Assembly: GCF_001050115.1 (NCBI RefSeq)
Contig: NZ_CP012024.1
Location: forward strand, 1,344,001-1,408,000
DNA from: Bacillus smithii
GTDB lineage: Bacteria; Bacillota; Bacilli; Bacillales; DSM-4216
Length of the DNA stretch: 64,000 nucleotides
Direction of reading: 5' to 3'
The position numbers and the translations under genes were made by a program. Under the pieces are notes generated by a model. It saw only the letters and a list, made by a program, of their open reading frames with translations. It searched no databases and had not been told where the DNA came from. Positions 18,082 to 28,593 of this stretch are shown piece after piece (position 1 is the stretch's first letter; every line of letters starts with the position of its first letter).

Positions 18082-18984
18082 ATGAGTGTATATGTGAATA
18101 AAGAAACAAAAGTCATTGTTCAAGGAATTACCGGATCTACTGCTCGATTTCATACAAAACAAATGCTGGAATATGGTACGAAAATTGTGGGCGGTACTTC
18201 ACCTGGTAAAGGTGGCACGGAAATAGAAGGGGTGCCCGTATTTAATACTGTGAAAGAAGCCGTGGAAACCACCGGGGCAAACGCATCGGTTATTTATGTA
18301 CCTGCGCCTTTTGCTGCCGACGCGATTATGGAAGCAGTAGATGCCGAACTGGAATTGGTCGTCTGCATCACAGAGCATATTCCCGTTTTGGATATGGTTC
18401 AAGTAAAACGCTTTATGGAAGGAAAGAAAACACGGTTAATTGGTCCCAACTGTCCAGGCGTTATTACACCGGAAGAATGCAAAATTGGCATTATGCCCGG
18501 ATATATTCATAAAAAAGGCCATGTCGGCGTCGTTTCCCGGTCTGGAACTTTAACGTATGAAGCTGTGCACCAATTGTCACAAGCCGGTATTGGCCAATCT
18601 TCAGCCGTCGGGATCGGAGGAGATCCTGTCAACGGAACGAATTTTATTGATGTTTTAAAAGAGTTTAATCATGATCCCGACACTTATGCCGTCATTCTGA
18701 TTGGAGAAATCGGTGGTACCGCAGAGGAAGACGCGGCCCGCTGGATAAAAGCCAATATGAAAAAGCCGGTTGTCGGATTTATCGGTGGAAGGACGGCCCC
18801 TCCGGGTAAACGTATGGGTCATGCCGGCGCGATTATTTCAGGCGGCAAAGGGACGGCGGATGAAAAAATCCGCGTGATGAAAGAATGCGGCATTAAAATA
18901 GCGGATACGCCGGCGAAAATAGGCGAAACATTGATTGAAGCCATTAAAGAGGCAGGACTGTACGAACAATGTAAGACCCATTGA
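18082..18984 (+). CDS. sucD: succinyl-CoA synthetase, alpha subunit
   Basis: This 300-residue subunit carries the phospho-histidine intermediate. The CoA-binding N terminus shows [16 protein letters not shown]. The active-site His247 lies in [15 protein letters not shown]. The family segment [10 protein letters not shown] is present. GAAAGGCGGGG precedes the ATG. The gene is intact and partnered with sucC. Confidence 0.97.
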   Translation: MSVYVNKETKVIVQGITGSTARFHTKQMLEYGTKIVGGTSPGKGGTEIEGVPVFNTVKEAVETTGANASVIYVPAPFAADAIMEAVDAELELVVCITEHIPVLDMVQVKRFMEGKKTRLIGPNCPGVITPEECKIGIMPGYIHKKGHVGVVSRSGTLTYEAVHQLSQAGIGQSSAVGIGGDPVNGTNFIDVLKEFNHDPDTYAVILIGEIGGTAEEDAARWIKANMKKPVVGFIGGRTAPPGKRMGHAGAIISGGKGTADEKIRVMKECGIKIADTPAKIGETLIEAIKEAGLYEQCKTH

Positions 18985-19398
18985 CCAAAATGAAGTTTAA
19001 ACAGACAATCTTTTTTTGTCAAAATACTTGTAATAGTCGGCCGTTGGGAAAAGCAATCGGTGGTTCTGCAACCAACCATTGCTGAAAAGTCCCAACGGCT
19101 TATCAAGCTTAACTAGGAGTAAGAATATTTCTTAGTACAAGATTGTTTCGGTGCTTAATTTAGTAAAAAGTTCGTTTTCTACCGTTCCGTTCCTTTAGAT
19201 GCCTCAATGTATTGACCCCAATTTGTAAAAAGGACGCTGTATTAAGAACCAATCAGACATTCGGAAGAGTTTCCCCATTGAACCAATATTAGACTTGCCA
19301 ATATTGAAGAAGGGGCTTCCTGCCCGTTCATGTGCGATAAAGGAAACTTCCGTCAAGAGACCGGTGATGGTTAGTTGAACCAAAAAAGGAGGACTTTT
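18985..19398 (+). other. 414-bp spacer between sucD and dprA
   Basis: No gene or clear gene remnant was recognised. It contains a large inverted repeat (19040-19099), a small one (CAATATT at 19288 region with AATATTG downstream), and the dprA ribosome site AAAGGAGG. No T-run terminator is obvious for sucD. Confidence 0.55.
19040..19099 (+). repeat. 60-bp imperfect palindrome after sucD
   Basis: Outer arms GCCGTTGGGA (19040-19049) and TCCCAACGGC (19090-19099) are perfect. Inner arms AGCAATCGGTGGTT and AACCAACCATTGCT pair at 12 of 14 positions around a short loop. The predicted RNA hairpin is very stable but has no T-run, so it may be a 3'-end stabiliser of sucCD mRNA or a small repeated element. 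Confidence 0.7.
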
Positions 19399-20268
19399 AT
19401 GGATGAATTGTCGCAAAAACTGTTTCATTTATCTCATTGCCCGTCGATGACTTGGAACAGAATCTTTCGCCTGTTAAAGGCCGATCCTTCGTTGAAACAT
19501 ATCTACTCTTATTCTGCCCGCCATTTCAGTGAAGTTTTGTCCATCCCCTTGGAAAAATCTCTTCAGATTTATCACGAAATCCATTCCTTTGACATTCATC
19601 GATCGTTGAATATATATAATCTTTATCAAATTAAGTTTTTTCCCATATATGATTCTAATTATCCTCGCTTGTTAAAGCAAATCCCCACTCCGCCTTGGGG
19701 TCTTTATGCAGCAGGAGATTCCCGGCTTTTATCTGATGAGAAAAAGATTGCGTTTGTTGGATCCAGAAAAGGAAATGATTATGGAAAAAAAGTCATCTCC
19801 GAGTTTATACCGCCGTTGGTAGAGGAAAAATTTATTATTGTCAGCGGTTTGGCTTCCGGTATTGATTCCTTCAGCCACCAAGCGGCCTTACAAGCTGGCG
19901 GGAAAACCATTGCTGTACTTGGCGGCGGCTTTTTTCATCTTTATCCGAAAGAAAACGCTCCTTTAGCGAAACTTATTGCGGAAAAAGGGCTTTTAATTTC
20001 AGAATATCCGCCAAATAGGAAACCGAAAAAGTGGCATTTTCCGGAACGAAATCGAATTATTAGCGGTATGACGATTGGTACGGTGGTCATACAGGCAGGA
20101 AAGCGGAGCGGATCTTTGATCACCGTTCAGCATGCTTTGGAGCAAGGAAAAGAAGTGTTTGCAGTCCCCGGCGCCATTTTTGATCCCCTTTCCGAAGGCA
20201 CACATGATTTAATTGCGGATGGAGCTCATCTCGTTAGAAACGCCGAAGATATTATAAAGGCTTTTTAA
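19399..20268 (+). CDS. dprA: DNA processing protein DprA (Smf)
   Basis: This protein loads RecA on incoming single-stranded DNA in transformation. It has 289 residues, close to B. subtilis DprA. The Rossmann-like DprA core contains IAFVGSRKGNDYGKKV, SGLASGIDSFSH, AVLGGGFFHLYP, FPERNRIISGM and AGKRSGSLITVQHALEQG. An upstream in-frame TTG (19375) is less likely than ATG 19399, which has AAAGGAGG at good distance. It precedes topA as in many Firmicutes. Confidence 0.95.
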   Translation: MDELSQKLFHLSHCPSMTWNRIFRLLKADPSLKHIYSYSARHFSEVLSIPLEKSLQIYHEIHSFDIHRSLNIYNLYQIKFFPIYDSNYPRLLKQIPTPPWGLYAAGDSRLLSDEKKIAFVGSRKGNDYGKKVISEFIPPLVEEKFIIVSGLASGIDSFSHQAALQAGGKTIAVLGGGFFHLYPKENAPLAKLIAEKGLLISEYPPNRKPKKWHFPERNRIISGMTIGTVVIQAGKRSGSLITVQHALEQGKEVFAVPGAIFDPLSEGTHDLIADGAHLVRNAEDIIKAF

Positions 20269-20367
20269 ATGGAGGCAAAGAAAAAAATTTCAACATAAAA
20301 ATGAAAATAGGAATTTTTTCATCCACAACGGATTATGAATGAAAAACAGATTTTTTATGTAAAAAGG

Positions 20368-20408
20368 TTGCATTTCTTTTCATTCTGTTATACATTGTGC
20401 AACAGAAT
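20368..20408 (+). promoter_or_regulatory. candidate topA promoter overlapped by an inverted repeat
   Basis: TTGCAT (20368-20373), 17 bases, TACATT (20391-20396). ATTCTGTT (20382-20389) and AACAGAAT (20401-20408) form a perfect 8-bp inverted repeat that brackets the -10 box, a layout expected of an operator. No regulator can be named from sequence. Confidence 0.45.
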
Positions 20409-20542
20409 ACTCGCAAACAAGTTTCCAAAATTATGAAAACTGAAAAACGAGAGAAAACATTACAAACGGAAGATGCCTCTAATCAGTGGGTATATCTTTC
20501 GTATAAATGTTTCCATTTTTACCCGTTAGGGGAGGTTTACAC

Positions 20543-22618
20543 ATGTCAGATTATCTCGTAATAGTGGAATCCCCAGCAAAAGCAAAAACCATTGAAAAAT
20601 ATTTGGGGAAAAAATATAAAGTGAAGGCTTCCATGGGGCATGTCCGCGATTTGCCTAAAAGCCAAATGGGAGTTGATATAAAAAATCGTTTTGAACCAAA
20701 ATATATTACTATTCGCGGAAAAGGCGCCATCTTAAAAGAGCTGAAATCAGCAGCCAAAAAGGCGAAAAAAGTTTATCTTGCCGCCGACCCGGACCGTGAA
20801 GGAGAAGCCATTGCATGGCATCTGGCTCACAGCTTAAACCTTGATATAGACTCTGATTGCCGTGTAGTTTTTAATGAAATCACAAAAGATGCCATTAAAG
20901 AATCTTTCAAACATCCACGGCCGATCAATATGGATTTGGTCGATGCCCAGCAGGCGCGCAGGGTGCTGGATCGTCTCGTAGGGTATAAAATAAGCCCGCT
21001 GCTTTGGAAGAAAGTAAAAAAAGGATTGAGCGCAGGCCGAGTTCAATCGGTTGCACTTCGGCTTATCATCGATCGAGAAAAAGAAATTCAGAATTTTAAG
21101 CCGGAGGAATATTGGACGATCGAAGCAGTCTTTCGAAAAAATAGCGATCGTTTTCAAGCTTCGTTTTACGGGATCGATGGAAAAAAACAGGATGTGAAAT
21201 CAGAGGAGCAAGTAAAGGAAATTTTAGCCAAACTTAACGGAGAAGAATTCACGGTTGATAGCGTTACGAAAAAAGAACGAAAACGAAACCCTGCTCCGCC
21301 TTTTACCACATCTTCTTTACAGCAAGAAGCTGCCAGAAAGCTTAATTTCCGTGCGAAGAAAACAATGATGATCGCCCAGCAGCTTTATGAAGGGATTGAT
21401 CTGGGAAAAGAAGGCACGGTCGGTTTGATTACGTACATGAGAACCGATTCGACACGTATATCGGAAGTGGCTCAGAAAGAATCTTTACAGTATATAGAAG
21501 AACATTTTGGAAAAAACTATACTCCAACGGAAAAGCGAAAAGAAAGAAAGCAAACAAATGCCCAAGATGCCCATGAAGCGATTCGGCCTACCAGCACATT
21601 TAGAGAGCCGGCGAAAATAAAAGAATATTTAACCAGAGATCAATTTAAACTGTATAAACTGATTTGGGAGCGTTTTGTAGCTAGTCAAATGGCTCCTGCG
21701 ATCATGGATACCATCAGTGTGGATCTTCTGCAAAATGGGGTCATGTTTCGGGCAAATGGTTCGAAAATAAAATTTCCGGGATTTATGAAAGTTTATGTGG
21801 AAGGAACGGACGATAACAAAGAAGAAAAGGAAAATTGGTTGCCTGATTTACAAAAAGGTGATAGAGTAAATTCGGAAAAAATTGAACCTGTACAGCATTT
21901 TACACAACCACCGCCAAGATATACGGAAGCTCGTTTAGTGAAAACGCTGGAGGAGCTTGGAATTGGACGGCCATCCACCTATGCTCCTACTCTTGATACG
22001 ATACAAAAACGAGGCTATGTGTCTTTAGATAATAAACGCTTTGTTCCCACAGAGCTTGGCGAAATTGTCTATGAATTATTGCTTGAGTTTTTCTCGGAAA
22101 TTGTAGATGTGGAATTTACGGCCAATATGGAAAAGGAATTGGATGAAATCGAAGAAGGAAAAGTAGAGTGGATCAAAGTCATAGATGATTTTTACAAAGG
22201 CTTTGAAAAACATTTGGATAAAGCAGAACAAGAAATGGAAAAAGTAGAAATAAAAGATGAGTATGCCGGGGAAGATTGCGAACGATGCGGAAGCCCGATG
22301 GTATTTAAAATGGGCAGATACGGAAAGTTTATGGCCTGCAGCAATTTTCCGGAATGCCGAAACACTAAGCCGATAGTGAAAGAAATCGGAGTGAAATGCC
22401 CGAAATGCCATAAAGGAAATATAATAGAAAGAAAAAGCAAAAAAAGCCGGATTTTTTACGGCTGCGACCGTTATCCGGAATGCGATTTTCTTTCATGGGA
22501 TAAACCGATTGATCGTAAATGCCCGAAATGCGAAGGACTGTTAGTAGAAAAAAAATTAAAAAAAGGCGTGCAAGTTCAATGTACACAGTGTGAATATAAA
22601 GAACAACCGCAACAATAA
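20543..22618 (+). CDS. topA: DNA topoisomerase I
   Basis: This type IA topoisomerase relaxes negative supercoils. It has 691 residues, matching B. subtilis. The N-terminal TOPRIM domain has [16 protein letters not shown] and the acidic [13 protein letters not shown] motif. The active Tyr298 is in [10 protein letters not shown]. Three C-terminal four-cysteine zinc ribbons are visible (CERC/CSNFPEC, CPKC/CDRYPEC, CPKC/CTQC). The ORF could extend to 20507, but GGGGAGG at 20529-20535 supports ATG 20543. Confidence 0.97.
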   Translation: MSDYLVIVESPAKAKTIEKYLGKKYKVKASMGHVRDLPKSQMGVDIKNRFEPKYITIRGKGAILKELKSAAKKAKKVYLAADPDREGEAIAWHLAHSLNLDIDSDCRVVFNEITKDAIKESFKHPRPINMDLVDAQQARRVLDRLVGYKISPLLWKKVKKGLSAGRVQSVALRLIIDREKEIQNFKPEEYWTIEAVFRKNSDRFQASFYGIDGKKQDVKSEEQVKEILAKLNGEEFTVDSVTKKERKRNPAPPFTTSSLQQEAARKLNFRAKKTMMIAQQLYEGIDLGKEGTVGLITYMRTDSTRISEVAQKESLQYIEEHFGKNYTPTEKRKERKQTNAQDAHEAIRPTSTFREPAKIKEYLTRDQFKLYKLIWERFVASQMAPAIMDTISVDLLQNGVMFRANGSKIKFPGFMKVYVEGTDDNKEEKENWLPDLQKGDRVNSEKIEPVQHFTQPPPRYTEARLVKTLEELGIGRPSTYAPTLDTIQKRGYVSLDNKRFVPTELGEIVYELLLEFFSEIVDVEFTANMEKELDEIEEGKVEWIKVIDDFYKGFEKHLDKAEQEMEKVEIKDEYAGEDCERCGSPMVFKMGRYGKFMACSNFPECRNTKPIVKEIGVKCPKCHKGNIIERKSKKSRIFYGCDRYPECDFLSWDKPIDRKCPKCEGLLVEKKLKKGVQVQCTQCEYKEQPQQ

Positions 22619-22882
22619 ATGGAATTTGGCTGCATGATTGAATGTGGGCGTTCTTTGTCCTTTCGTTCCGAAAATGCCTGCAGCAAAAGCAGTCCGTAAA
22701 ACAGCCTCGTGTGAGGAATGTTAAGATTCCAATAAGATCACGGAAGGGTGGGCAAAATCGCTCACTCTTTCTTCGTGGTAAGCAAAACGCTTTTTTTGAC
22801 GATTCAGCTGTTGTAAAATCCATACGGGATAAAGAAGAGACAGTAAAACGATAAGGTTCATCTATCAGGAGGCAATATAAAT

Positions 22883-24187
22883 ATGACACAAACAGTAAAT
22901 GTAGTAGGAGCCGGTCTTGCCGGAAGCGAAGCCGCGTTCCAAATCGCAGAACGGGGATTAAAGGTCAATCTTTATGAAATGAGGCCGGTCAAACAAACAC
23001 CGGCTCATCATACCGATAAATTTGCGGAACTGGTATGTTCCAACTCTTTGCGGGCCAATACGCTTACCAATGCGGTAGGCGTACTAAAAGAAGAAATGAG
23101 GGCACTCAATTCCGTTATCATTCGTTCTGCTGATGATTGCCAGGTACCTGCAGGCGGAGCGCTTGCGGTTGACCGCCATGAATTTGCGGCCAACGTGACA
23201 GAACGAGTCAAAAACCACTCGAACGTGACAGTTTTTACGGAAGAAGTGACTGAAATACCAGAAGGCATCACGGTTATTGCGACCGGTCCTCTGACCAGCC
23301 CCTCGTTGTCAGAAAAATTAAAAGAGCTGACTGGCGAAGATTATCTTTATTTTTATGATGCCGCGGCGCCGATCATTGAGAAAGAAAGCATCGATATGGA
23401 CAAAGTATATTTAAAATCGCGCTATGATAAAGGGGAAGCGGCCTACTTAAACTGTCCGATGACGGAAGAAGAATTTAATCGTTTTTACGAAGCGCTTTTG
23501 GCGGCGGAAACCGTTCCTCTCAGAGAGTTTGAAGAAGAAAAATATTTTGAAGGCTGCATGCCGGTGGAAGTGATGGCGCGAAGAGGGAAAAAGACGCTGC
23601 TGTTTGGACCTTTAAAACCAGTTGGATTGGAAGATCCTCGAACGAATAAACGCCCGTTTGCCGTTGTGCAATTGAGACAGGATGATGCTGCTGGAACATT
23701 GTATAATATTGTTGGATTCCAAACTCATATGAAATGGGGACCGCAAAAAGAAGTCATCCGTTTGATTCCTGGATTAGAAAATGCGGAAATTGTCCGCTAT
23801 GGTGTGATGCATCGAAATACATTTATTAATTCTCCGAAGGTGTTAAAAGCGACCTATCAATTTCGTAAACGGGACACTCTATTTTTTGCGGGACAAATGA
23901 CGGGGGTCGAAGGTTATGTAGAATCAGCTGCCAGCGGATTAGTGGCAGGATTAAACGCTGCAAGACTGGCGAAAGGCTTAGACCCTGTGGAATTTCCTGC
24001 TGTTACGGCGATTGGCAGTATGGCACATTATATTACGACTGCTAATCCGGACCATTTTCAACCGATGAATGCGAACTTTGGATTGTTTCCTGTACTTCCG
24101 AAGAAAATTCGTGATAAAAAAGAAAGAAATATGGAATACGCACGCCGAGCATTAGAAACAATTCATAACTTTGTGAAAAGTTTGTAG
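22883..24187 (+). CDS. trmFO: methylenetetrahydrofolate-tRNA-(uracil-54)-methyltransferase
   Basis: This folate- and FAD-dependent enzyme makes ribothymidine at tRNA position 54. It has 434 residues. The FAD-binding [10 protein letters not shown] lies near the N terminus; [15 protein letters not shown] contains the conserved Cys region, and [17 protein letters not shown] lies towards the C terminus. ATG 22883 follows AGGAGG. The 264-bp spacer after topA (22619-22882) contains no gene I can support. It starts the trmFO-xerC-hslVU-codY group. Confidence 0.96.
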   Translation: MTQTVNVVGAGLAGSEAAFQIAERGLKVNLYEMRPVKQTPAHHTDKFAELVCSNSLRANTLTNAVGVLKEEMRALNSVIIRSADDCQVPAGGALAVDRHEFAANVTERVKNHSNVTVFTEEVTEIPEGITVIATGPLTSPSLSEKLKELTGEDYLYFYDAAAPIIEKESIDMDKVYLKSRYDKGEAAYLNCPMTEEEFNRFYEALLAAETVPLREFEEEKYFEGCMPVEVMARRGKKTLLFGPLKPVGLEDPRTNKRPFAVVQLRQDDAAGTLYNIVGFQTHMKWGPQKEVIRLIPGLENAEIVRYGVMHRNTFINSPKVLKATYQFRKRDTLFFAGQMTGVEGYVESAASGLVAGLNAARLAKGLDPVEFPAVTAIGSMAHYITTANPDHFQPMNANFGLFPVLPKKIRDKKERNMEYARRALETIHNFVKSL

Positions 24188-24197
24188 AAACATTGCA

Positions 24198-24232
24198 AGG
24201 GCTGCTGATATATGTTACTATTTAGTAGCCCT
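24198..24232 (+). repeat. hairpin between trmFO and xerC
   Basis: AGGGCTGCT (24198-24206) pairs with AGTAGCCCT (24224-24232) with one G-U pair. The 3' arm ends two bases before the xerC ribosome site GAGGTG, so folding could affect xerC translation. No T-run follows. Confidence 0.55.
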
Positions 24233-24246
24233 GTGAGGTGTCCAAC

Positions 24247-25140
24247 ATGGAAGATGAGTTGAAGTTCTTTTTGCAGTATTTGCAAATAGAAAAAAACTAC
24301 TCCGAATATACAATTGACAATTATCGCCGTGATATCGAGCAGTTTTATAAGTTCATGATTGAGCAAAGTATCAAAAAGGTCGAGGATGTGGAGTATATAG
24401 ATGCCCGGCTTTTTTTGACGAAGTTATATGAAGAGCAAATGGCTAGAACGACCGTTTCTAGAAAAATATCCAGTTTAAGAAGTTTTTATCGCTTTTTAGA
24501 AAGAGAAAATAAGATTACTGGAAATCCATTTTTACTTGTGTCCCAGCCTAAAAAAGGAAAAAGGCTGCCTGACTTTTTTTATGATGAAGAAATGCAAGCT
24601 TTATTTGCTGCTTGTGAAGGCGAGGAACCCCTTGCCATCCGAAATAAAGCGTTGCTGGAACTATTATACGCCACCGGAATTCGCGTAAGCGAGTGTGCTA
24701 ATATTCAAATGAATGATATTGATTTCGAATTGTGTACACTTTTAGTGAAAGGAAAGGGAAAAAAAGAAAGATATGTCCCTTTTGGCAGTTTTGCCGAAGA
24801 AGCCATCAAGCGTTACATACAAAAATCTAGAAGCATACTTATACAAAAAAATGACCATCAACATTCCGCCTTATTTGTGAATGCCCGCGGTGGACCATTA
24901 ACGCCCAGGGGCATACGGCATATTTTAAATCAAATCATAAAAAAAGCATCATTGTCTGGAAAAATTCACCCTCATATGTTAAGGCACACCTTTGCAACGC
25001 ATATGTTGAATAATGGGGCGGATTTGCGAGCGGTTCAGGAATTGTTGGGCCATTCTCATTTATCGTCTACTCAGTTGTACACACATGTGACGAATGAGCA
25101 TTTGCGAAAGAGTTACTTAAATCATCATCCTCGGGCTTAG
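24247..25140 (+). CDS. xerC: site-specific tyrosine recombinase XerC (CodV)
   Basis: This recombinase resolves chromosome dimers at dif with XerD (RipX). It has 297 residues. The N-terminal SAM-like core-binding domain covers about 1-90. The catalytic set is complete: Arg146 (ATGIRVSE), Lys170 region (VKGKGKKER), His243 and Arg246 (HMLRHTFATH), His269 (LGHSHLSS) and nucleophile Tyr278 (TQLYTHV). An in-frame GTG (24238) lies inside the ribosome site GTGAGGTG, so ATG 24247 is preferred. Confidence 0.95.
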   Translation: MEDELKFFLQYLQIEKNYSEYTIDNYRRDIEQFYKFMIEQSIKKVEDVEYIDARLFLTKLYEEQMARTTVSRKISSLRSFYRFLERENKITGNPFLLVSQPKKGKRLPDFFYDEEMQALFAACEGEEPLAIRNKALLELLYATGIRVSECANIQMNDIDFELCTLLVKGKGKKERYVPFGSFAEEAIKRYIQKSRSILIQKNDHQHSALFVNARGGPLTPRGIRHILNQIIKKASLSGKIHPHMLRHTFATHMLNNGADLRAVQELLGHSHLSSTQLYTHVTNEHLRKSYLNHHPRA

Positions 25141-25161
25141 TCCGGATAAGGAGGAAGGACA

Positions 25162-25704
25162 GTGAGCAATTTTCATGCGACAACCATTTTTGCCATACAG
25201 CATAATGGTCAATGTGCAATGGCGGGGGATGGCCAAGTCACGTTTGGCGAAGCCGTAATCATGAAACACACGGCTCGAAAAGTCAGAAAAATTTTCAACG
25301 GACGTGTGCTTGCTGGTTTTGCCGGAAGCGTAGCGGATGCCTTTACTTTATTCGACATGTTTGAAGGAAAGCTTCAAGAGTATAATGGAAATCTGCAAAG
25401 GGCTGCTGTGGAGCTTGCCAAAGAATGGCGAAGCGATAAAGTGCTTCGAAAATTGGAGGCCATGTTGATTGTCATGGATCAAAAAGATCTTCTACTCATC
25501 TCTGGAACAGGGGAAGTCATTGAACCGGATGACGGTGTTTTGGCGATTGGTTCCGGAGGGAATTATGCACTGGCTGCAGGCCGTGCCTTAAAAAGATTTT
25601 CTGGAAATGAGCTTTCGGCGAAAGAAATTGCGAGAGCGGCTCTTGAAATTGCCGGTGAAATTTGCGTCTATACGAATGACCATATTATAGTGGAAGAGCT
25701 GTAA
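25162..25704 (+). CDS. hslV: HslV/ClpQ peptidase subunit of the HslUV protease
   Basis: This 180-residue N-terminal-nucleophile peptidase forms a double ring with HslU. It starts at GTG after AAGGAGGAAGG. The N terminus is [13 protein letters not shown]. As in B. subtilis ClpQ, a Ser follows the initiator Met and the usual catalytic TT lies five residues further in. Conserved [20 protein letters not shown] and [14 protein letters not shown] are present. hslU follows after 14 bases. Confidence 0.95.
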   Translation: MSNFHATTIFAIQHNGQCAMAGDGQVTFGEAVIMKHTARKVRKIFNGRVLAGFAGSVADAFTLFDMFEGKLQEYNGNLQRAAVELAKEWRSDKVLRKLEAMLIVMDQKDLLLISGTGEVIEPDDGVLAIGSGGNYALAAGRALKRFSGNELSAKEIARAALEIAGEICVYTNDHIIVEEL

Positions 25705-25718
25705 AGGGGTGAGTTTCC

Positions 25719-27131
25719 ATGAAAAAAAGCGCTCTGGAATTAACGCCAAAACAAATTGTCGATCGGCTTGATCAATATATCATCGGGCAAAAGGAAGCGA
25801 AGAAAGCAGTGGCGGTGGCACTGAGAAATCGATATCGCCGCAGTTTGCTTCCGGATCATGTTCGGGATGAAATTATTCCGAAAAATATTTTGATGATTGG
25901 ACCGACAGGAGTCGGTAAAACGGAAATCGCTCGACGAATTGCCCGAATAGTCGGAGCTCCATTTGTCAAAGTAGAAGCGACAAAATTCACGGAAGTCGGA
26001 TATGTGGGACGTGATGTTGAATCAATGGTCCGTGATCTGGCGGAAGTTTCGGTCCGTATGGTAAAAGAAGAAAAAATGCTGGGGGTAAAAGAACGTGCAG
26101 AAGAAGCGGCAAACAGGCGGCTTGTTGAACTGCTCGTTCCCGGCAAAAACAATTCCCATCACTATAAAAATCCTTTTGAAATGATATTCGGCAGCAGCAC
26201 AGAAATGGAATCAAATCAAGCGGGCGACACGGATAATGATCAAAATATCCACGAAAAGCGCAAGAGAATTGCCGAAAGGTTGGCAAAAGGGGAATTGGAA
26301 GACGAACTGGTCACCATTGAAATTGAAGAACAACAACCTTCCATGTTCGACCTTCTGCAAGGGTCCGGAATTGAACAAATGGGGCAAAACTTCCAAGAGG
26401 CCCTTGGCAGCCTTATGCCAAAGAAAAAGAAAAAACGAAAAATGCCGGTGAAAGAAGCGCGGAAAGTACTCACCAATGAGGAAGCTCAAAAATTAATTGA
26501 TATGGACGAAGTCGTTCAAGAAGCCATCTATCGTGCTGAACAGACTGGCATTATTTTCATCGATGAAATTGATAAAATCGCCAATAAAAATGGAACCTCT
26601 TCTTCTGCCGATGTATCGAGAGAAGGTGTTCAAAGAGATATTTTGCCAATCGTAGAAGGCTCGACTGTGACGACCAAATATGGTTCAATTAAAACGGATT
26701 ATATTTTGTTCATTGCGGCGGGTGCTTTCCATATGGCAAAACCGTCTGATCTCATACCGGAACTTCAGGGCCGCTTTCCGATCAGGGTAGAACTGCAAAA
26801 GTTGTCTGTAGAAGATTTTCAACGCATTCTTGTTGAACCTGATAATGCTTTGATTAAACAATATCAAGCATTATTGGAAACGGAAGGTATAAAAATAGAA
26901 TTTTCTGACGATGCTATAAAAAGAATCGCTGAACTTGCATTTAAGGTTAATCAAAATACTGATAATATTGGAGCCAGAAGACTTCAAACCATCATGGAAA
27001 AATTGTTGGAAGACTTATCCTTTGAAGCACCGGATATCAATTTGGAAACGATCCAAATCACTCCTCAATATGTGGATGAAAAATTAGCAGCTATTTCAAA
27101 GGATAAGGATTTAAGCCAGTTTATACTCTAG
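25719..27131 (+). CDS. hslU: HslU/ClpY ATPase subunit of the HslUV protease
   Basis: This AAA+ unfoldase feeds substrates to HslV. It has 470 residues. Walker [16 protein letters not shown] and the pore-loop region [15 protein letters not shown] are N-terminal. A variable I domain (about 110-240) is rich in charged residues. Walker [11 protein letters not shown] follows, with the sensor-2 region [17 protein letters not shown] near the C terminus. The gene is coupled to hslV and followed by codY. Confidence 0.97.
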   Translation: MKKSALELTPKQIVDRLDQYIIGQKEAKKAVAVALRNRYRRSLLPDHVRDEIIPKNILMIGPTGVGKTEIARRIARIVGAPFVKVEATKFTEVGYVGRDVESMVRDLAEVSVRMVKEEKMLGVKERAEEAANRRLVELLVPGKNNSHHYKNPFEMIFGSSTEMESNQAGDTDNDQNIHEKRKRIAERLAKGELEDELVTIEIEEQQPSMFDLLQGSGIEQMGQNFQEALGSLMPKKKKKRKMPVKEARKVLTNEEAQKLIDMDEVVQEAIYRAEQTGIIFIDEIDKIANKNGTSSSADVSREGVQRDILPIVEGSTVTTKYGSIKTDYILFIAAGAFHMAKPSDLIPELQGRFPIRVELQKLSVEDFQRILVEPDNALIKQYQALLETEGIKIEFSDDAIKRIAELAFKVNQNTDNIGARRLQTIMEKLLEDLSFEAPDINLETIQITPQYVDEKLAAISKDKDLSQFIL

Positions 27132-27133
27132 TT

Positions 27134-27161
27134 TGAATCTTCTTGACAGAGTTATAAAATA
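27134..27161 (+). promoter_or_regulatory. candidate internal promoter for codY
   Basis: TTGAAT (27134-27139), 16 bases, TAAAAT (27156-27161), about 60 bases before codY. codY can also be transcribed from upstream with hslVU. Confidence 0.35.
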
Positions 27162-27219
27162 GGGAAAATGCAACGTTCATACCATAAATAAAAATTGAAT
27201 AGTATTAGGAGGAACAGTA

Positions 27220-27999
27220 ATGGATCTATTAACAAAAACTAGAAAAATTAATGCGATGCTACAAAAAGCTGCAGGAAAACCTGTGAATTTTAAAGAAATG
27301 GCGATCACGATGGCCAAAGTGATTGGAGCCAACGTGTTTGTGGTAAGCCGTCGAGGAAAATTGCTCGGATTTGCCGTTCATCAGCAAATTGAAAATGAGC
27401 GTATGAAAAAAATGCTGGAAGAACGCCGTTTTCCGGAAGAATATACGAATAATTTGTTCAACATTAAAGAAACTTCTCCAAACTTGGATATCGACAGTGA
27501 ATATACTGCTTTTCCGGTTGAGAACAAAGACTTGTTCAGAAATGGCTTAACAACAATCGTGCCAATCGTGGGCGGAGGAGAGCGTCTTGGAACTCTCATA
27601 CTTGCCCGCTTGAATGAACAATTTTCAGACGATGACTTGATCTTGGCGGAATATGGAGCTACTGTAGTCGGAATGGAAATTTTACGTGAAAAAACGGAAG
27701 AAATTGAAGAAGAAGCCCGTAGCAAAGCGGTTGTTCAAATGGCTATCAGTTCGCTCTCTTACAGTGAATTGGAAGCGATCGAACATATATTTGAGGAACT
27801 GGACGGCAAAGAAGGGCTGTTAGTGGCTTCGAAAATCGCTGACCGTGTCGGCATTACCCGTTCTGTTATTGTCAACGCCCTTCGCAAACTGGAAAGTGCC
27901 GGAGTGATCGAATCACGCTCTCTTGGAATGAAAGGTACTTATATTAAAGTATTAAACGATAAATTTTTAGTGGAACTTGAAAAATTAAAATCTCATTAA
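27220..27999 (+). CDS. codY: GTP-sensing transcriptional pleiotropic repressor CodY
   Basis: This global regulator binds GTP and branched-chain amino acids and represses stationary-phase, transport and motility genes, including fla/che in B. subtilis. It has 259 residues, the standard length. The N-terminal GAF domain covers about 1-155. The winged helix-turn-helix [20 protein letters not shown] is near residues 203-222. ATG 27220 follows AGGAGGA. A strong terminator follows, separating it from the flagellar operon. Confidence 0.98.
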   Translation: MDLLTKTRKINAMLQKAAGKPVNFKEMAITMAKVIGANVFVVSRRGKLLGFAVHQQIENERMKKMLEERRFPEEYTNNLFNIKETSPNLDIDSEYTAFPVENKDLFRNGLTTIVPIVGGGERLGTLILARLNEQFSDDDLILAEYGATVVGMEILREKTEEIEEEARSKAVVQMAISSLSYSELEAIEHIFEELDGKEGLLVASKIADRVGITRSVIVNALRKLESAGVIESRSLGMKGTYIKVLNDKFLVELEKLKSH

Positions 28000-28007
28000 T
28001 CATGTTC

Positions 28008-28036
28008 AACCGCCGATTTTTCGGCGGTTTTTTTAT
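28008..28036 (+). terminator. rho-independent terminator after codY
   Basis: AACCGCCGA and TCGGCGGTT form a 9-bp stem around a short T-rich loop, followed by a run of T. Confidence 0.95.
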
Positions 28037-28593
28037 GAGTATAAATACAAAAGACGAATGTGAATTTTTTCAATTGAATGAACAAAGGGATCTTAATCAT
28101 ATGGGAAAGTACGGGAAAATACAGCACCCCTTTCATATGATAACGGGCATGTGATAAAGGAACCAGCTATATTCGTATAATTGACAAAAAATGACAAGAA
28201 ACAACCATTTCGTATAAAGTGGTATAAACAAATCCATGATAGAAAAAGACAAGAGAATAGCATTTTTTTGAAAGCAAAAGAACGTTATACTAATAATAAC
28301 AATTATCCTTCTATTCAGAATTATTACAAGTGTATTAAGAGCAAAAAGTCCCAGTGTTTCGACAAGGAAAAATATGATATATTTTACATTGTAGGATTTT
28401 TTAGTTAATAGGTCATGGTGCAAATATGTCCCATAGGTTATTATTGGTAAAGGGATGTTGAGATTTTTGTCTTGTCCATCATGATTGGAATTGGCCGCGA
28501 CACCATCATTCTAAAAAAACATGATCAATTATCGAAAAAGAAAGATTTTGACGGTTTTTAAGACAAAGAATTCAAGGGATGGGGGGTGAAAAA
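28037..28593 (+). other. 557-bp AT-rich region upstream of the fla/che operon
   Basis: It has no supported gene. A 75-codon TTG-initiated frame (28181-28408) lacks a ribosome site and has low-complexity K/N-rich content. The region should hold the fla/che promoters. I see several AT-rich -10-like words (TATAAT at 28176, TATAAA at 28213) with poor -35 boxes, and one SigD-like site listed separately. The flgB ribosome site GGGGGGTG (28581-28588) is very strong. Confidence 0.55.
28512..28538 (+). promoter_or_regulatory. possible SigD-type promoter before flgB
   Basis: TAAA (28512-28515) and ATCGAAAA (28531-28538) are separated by exactly 15 bases. The -10 shares only the CGA core and one more base with the SigD octamer GCCGATAT, so this is a weak match supported mainly by position. 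Confidence 0.25.

Noticed and set aside
22642-22854. 70-codon frame between topA and trmFO
   Set aside because: It has no ribosome site and no recognisable family; the composition looks like read-through of non-coding DNA.
28066-28085. possible CodY box upstream of fla/che (GAATTTTTTCAATTG)
   Set aside because: It matches the 15-base CodY consensus poorly and lacks the central symmetry.
28181-28408. 75-codon TTG-initiated frame before flgB
   Set aside because: It has no ribosome site, a low-complexity K/N-rich product, and lies in an AT-rich promoter region.
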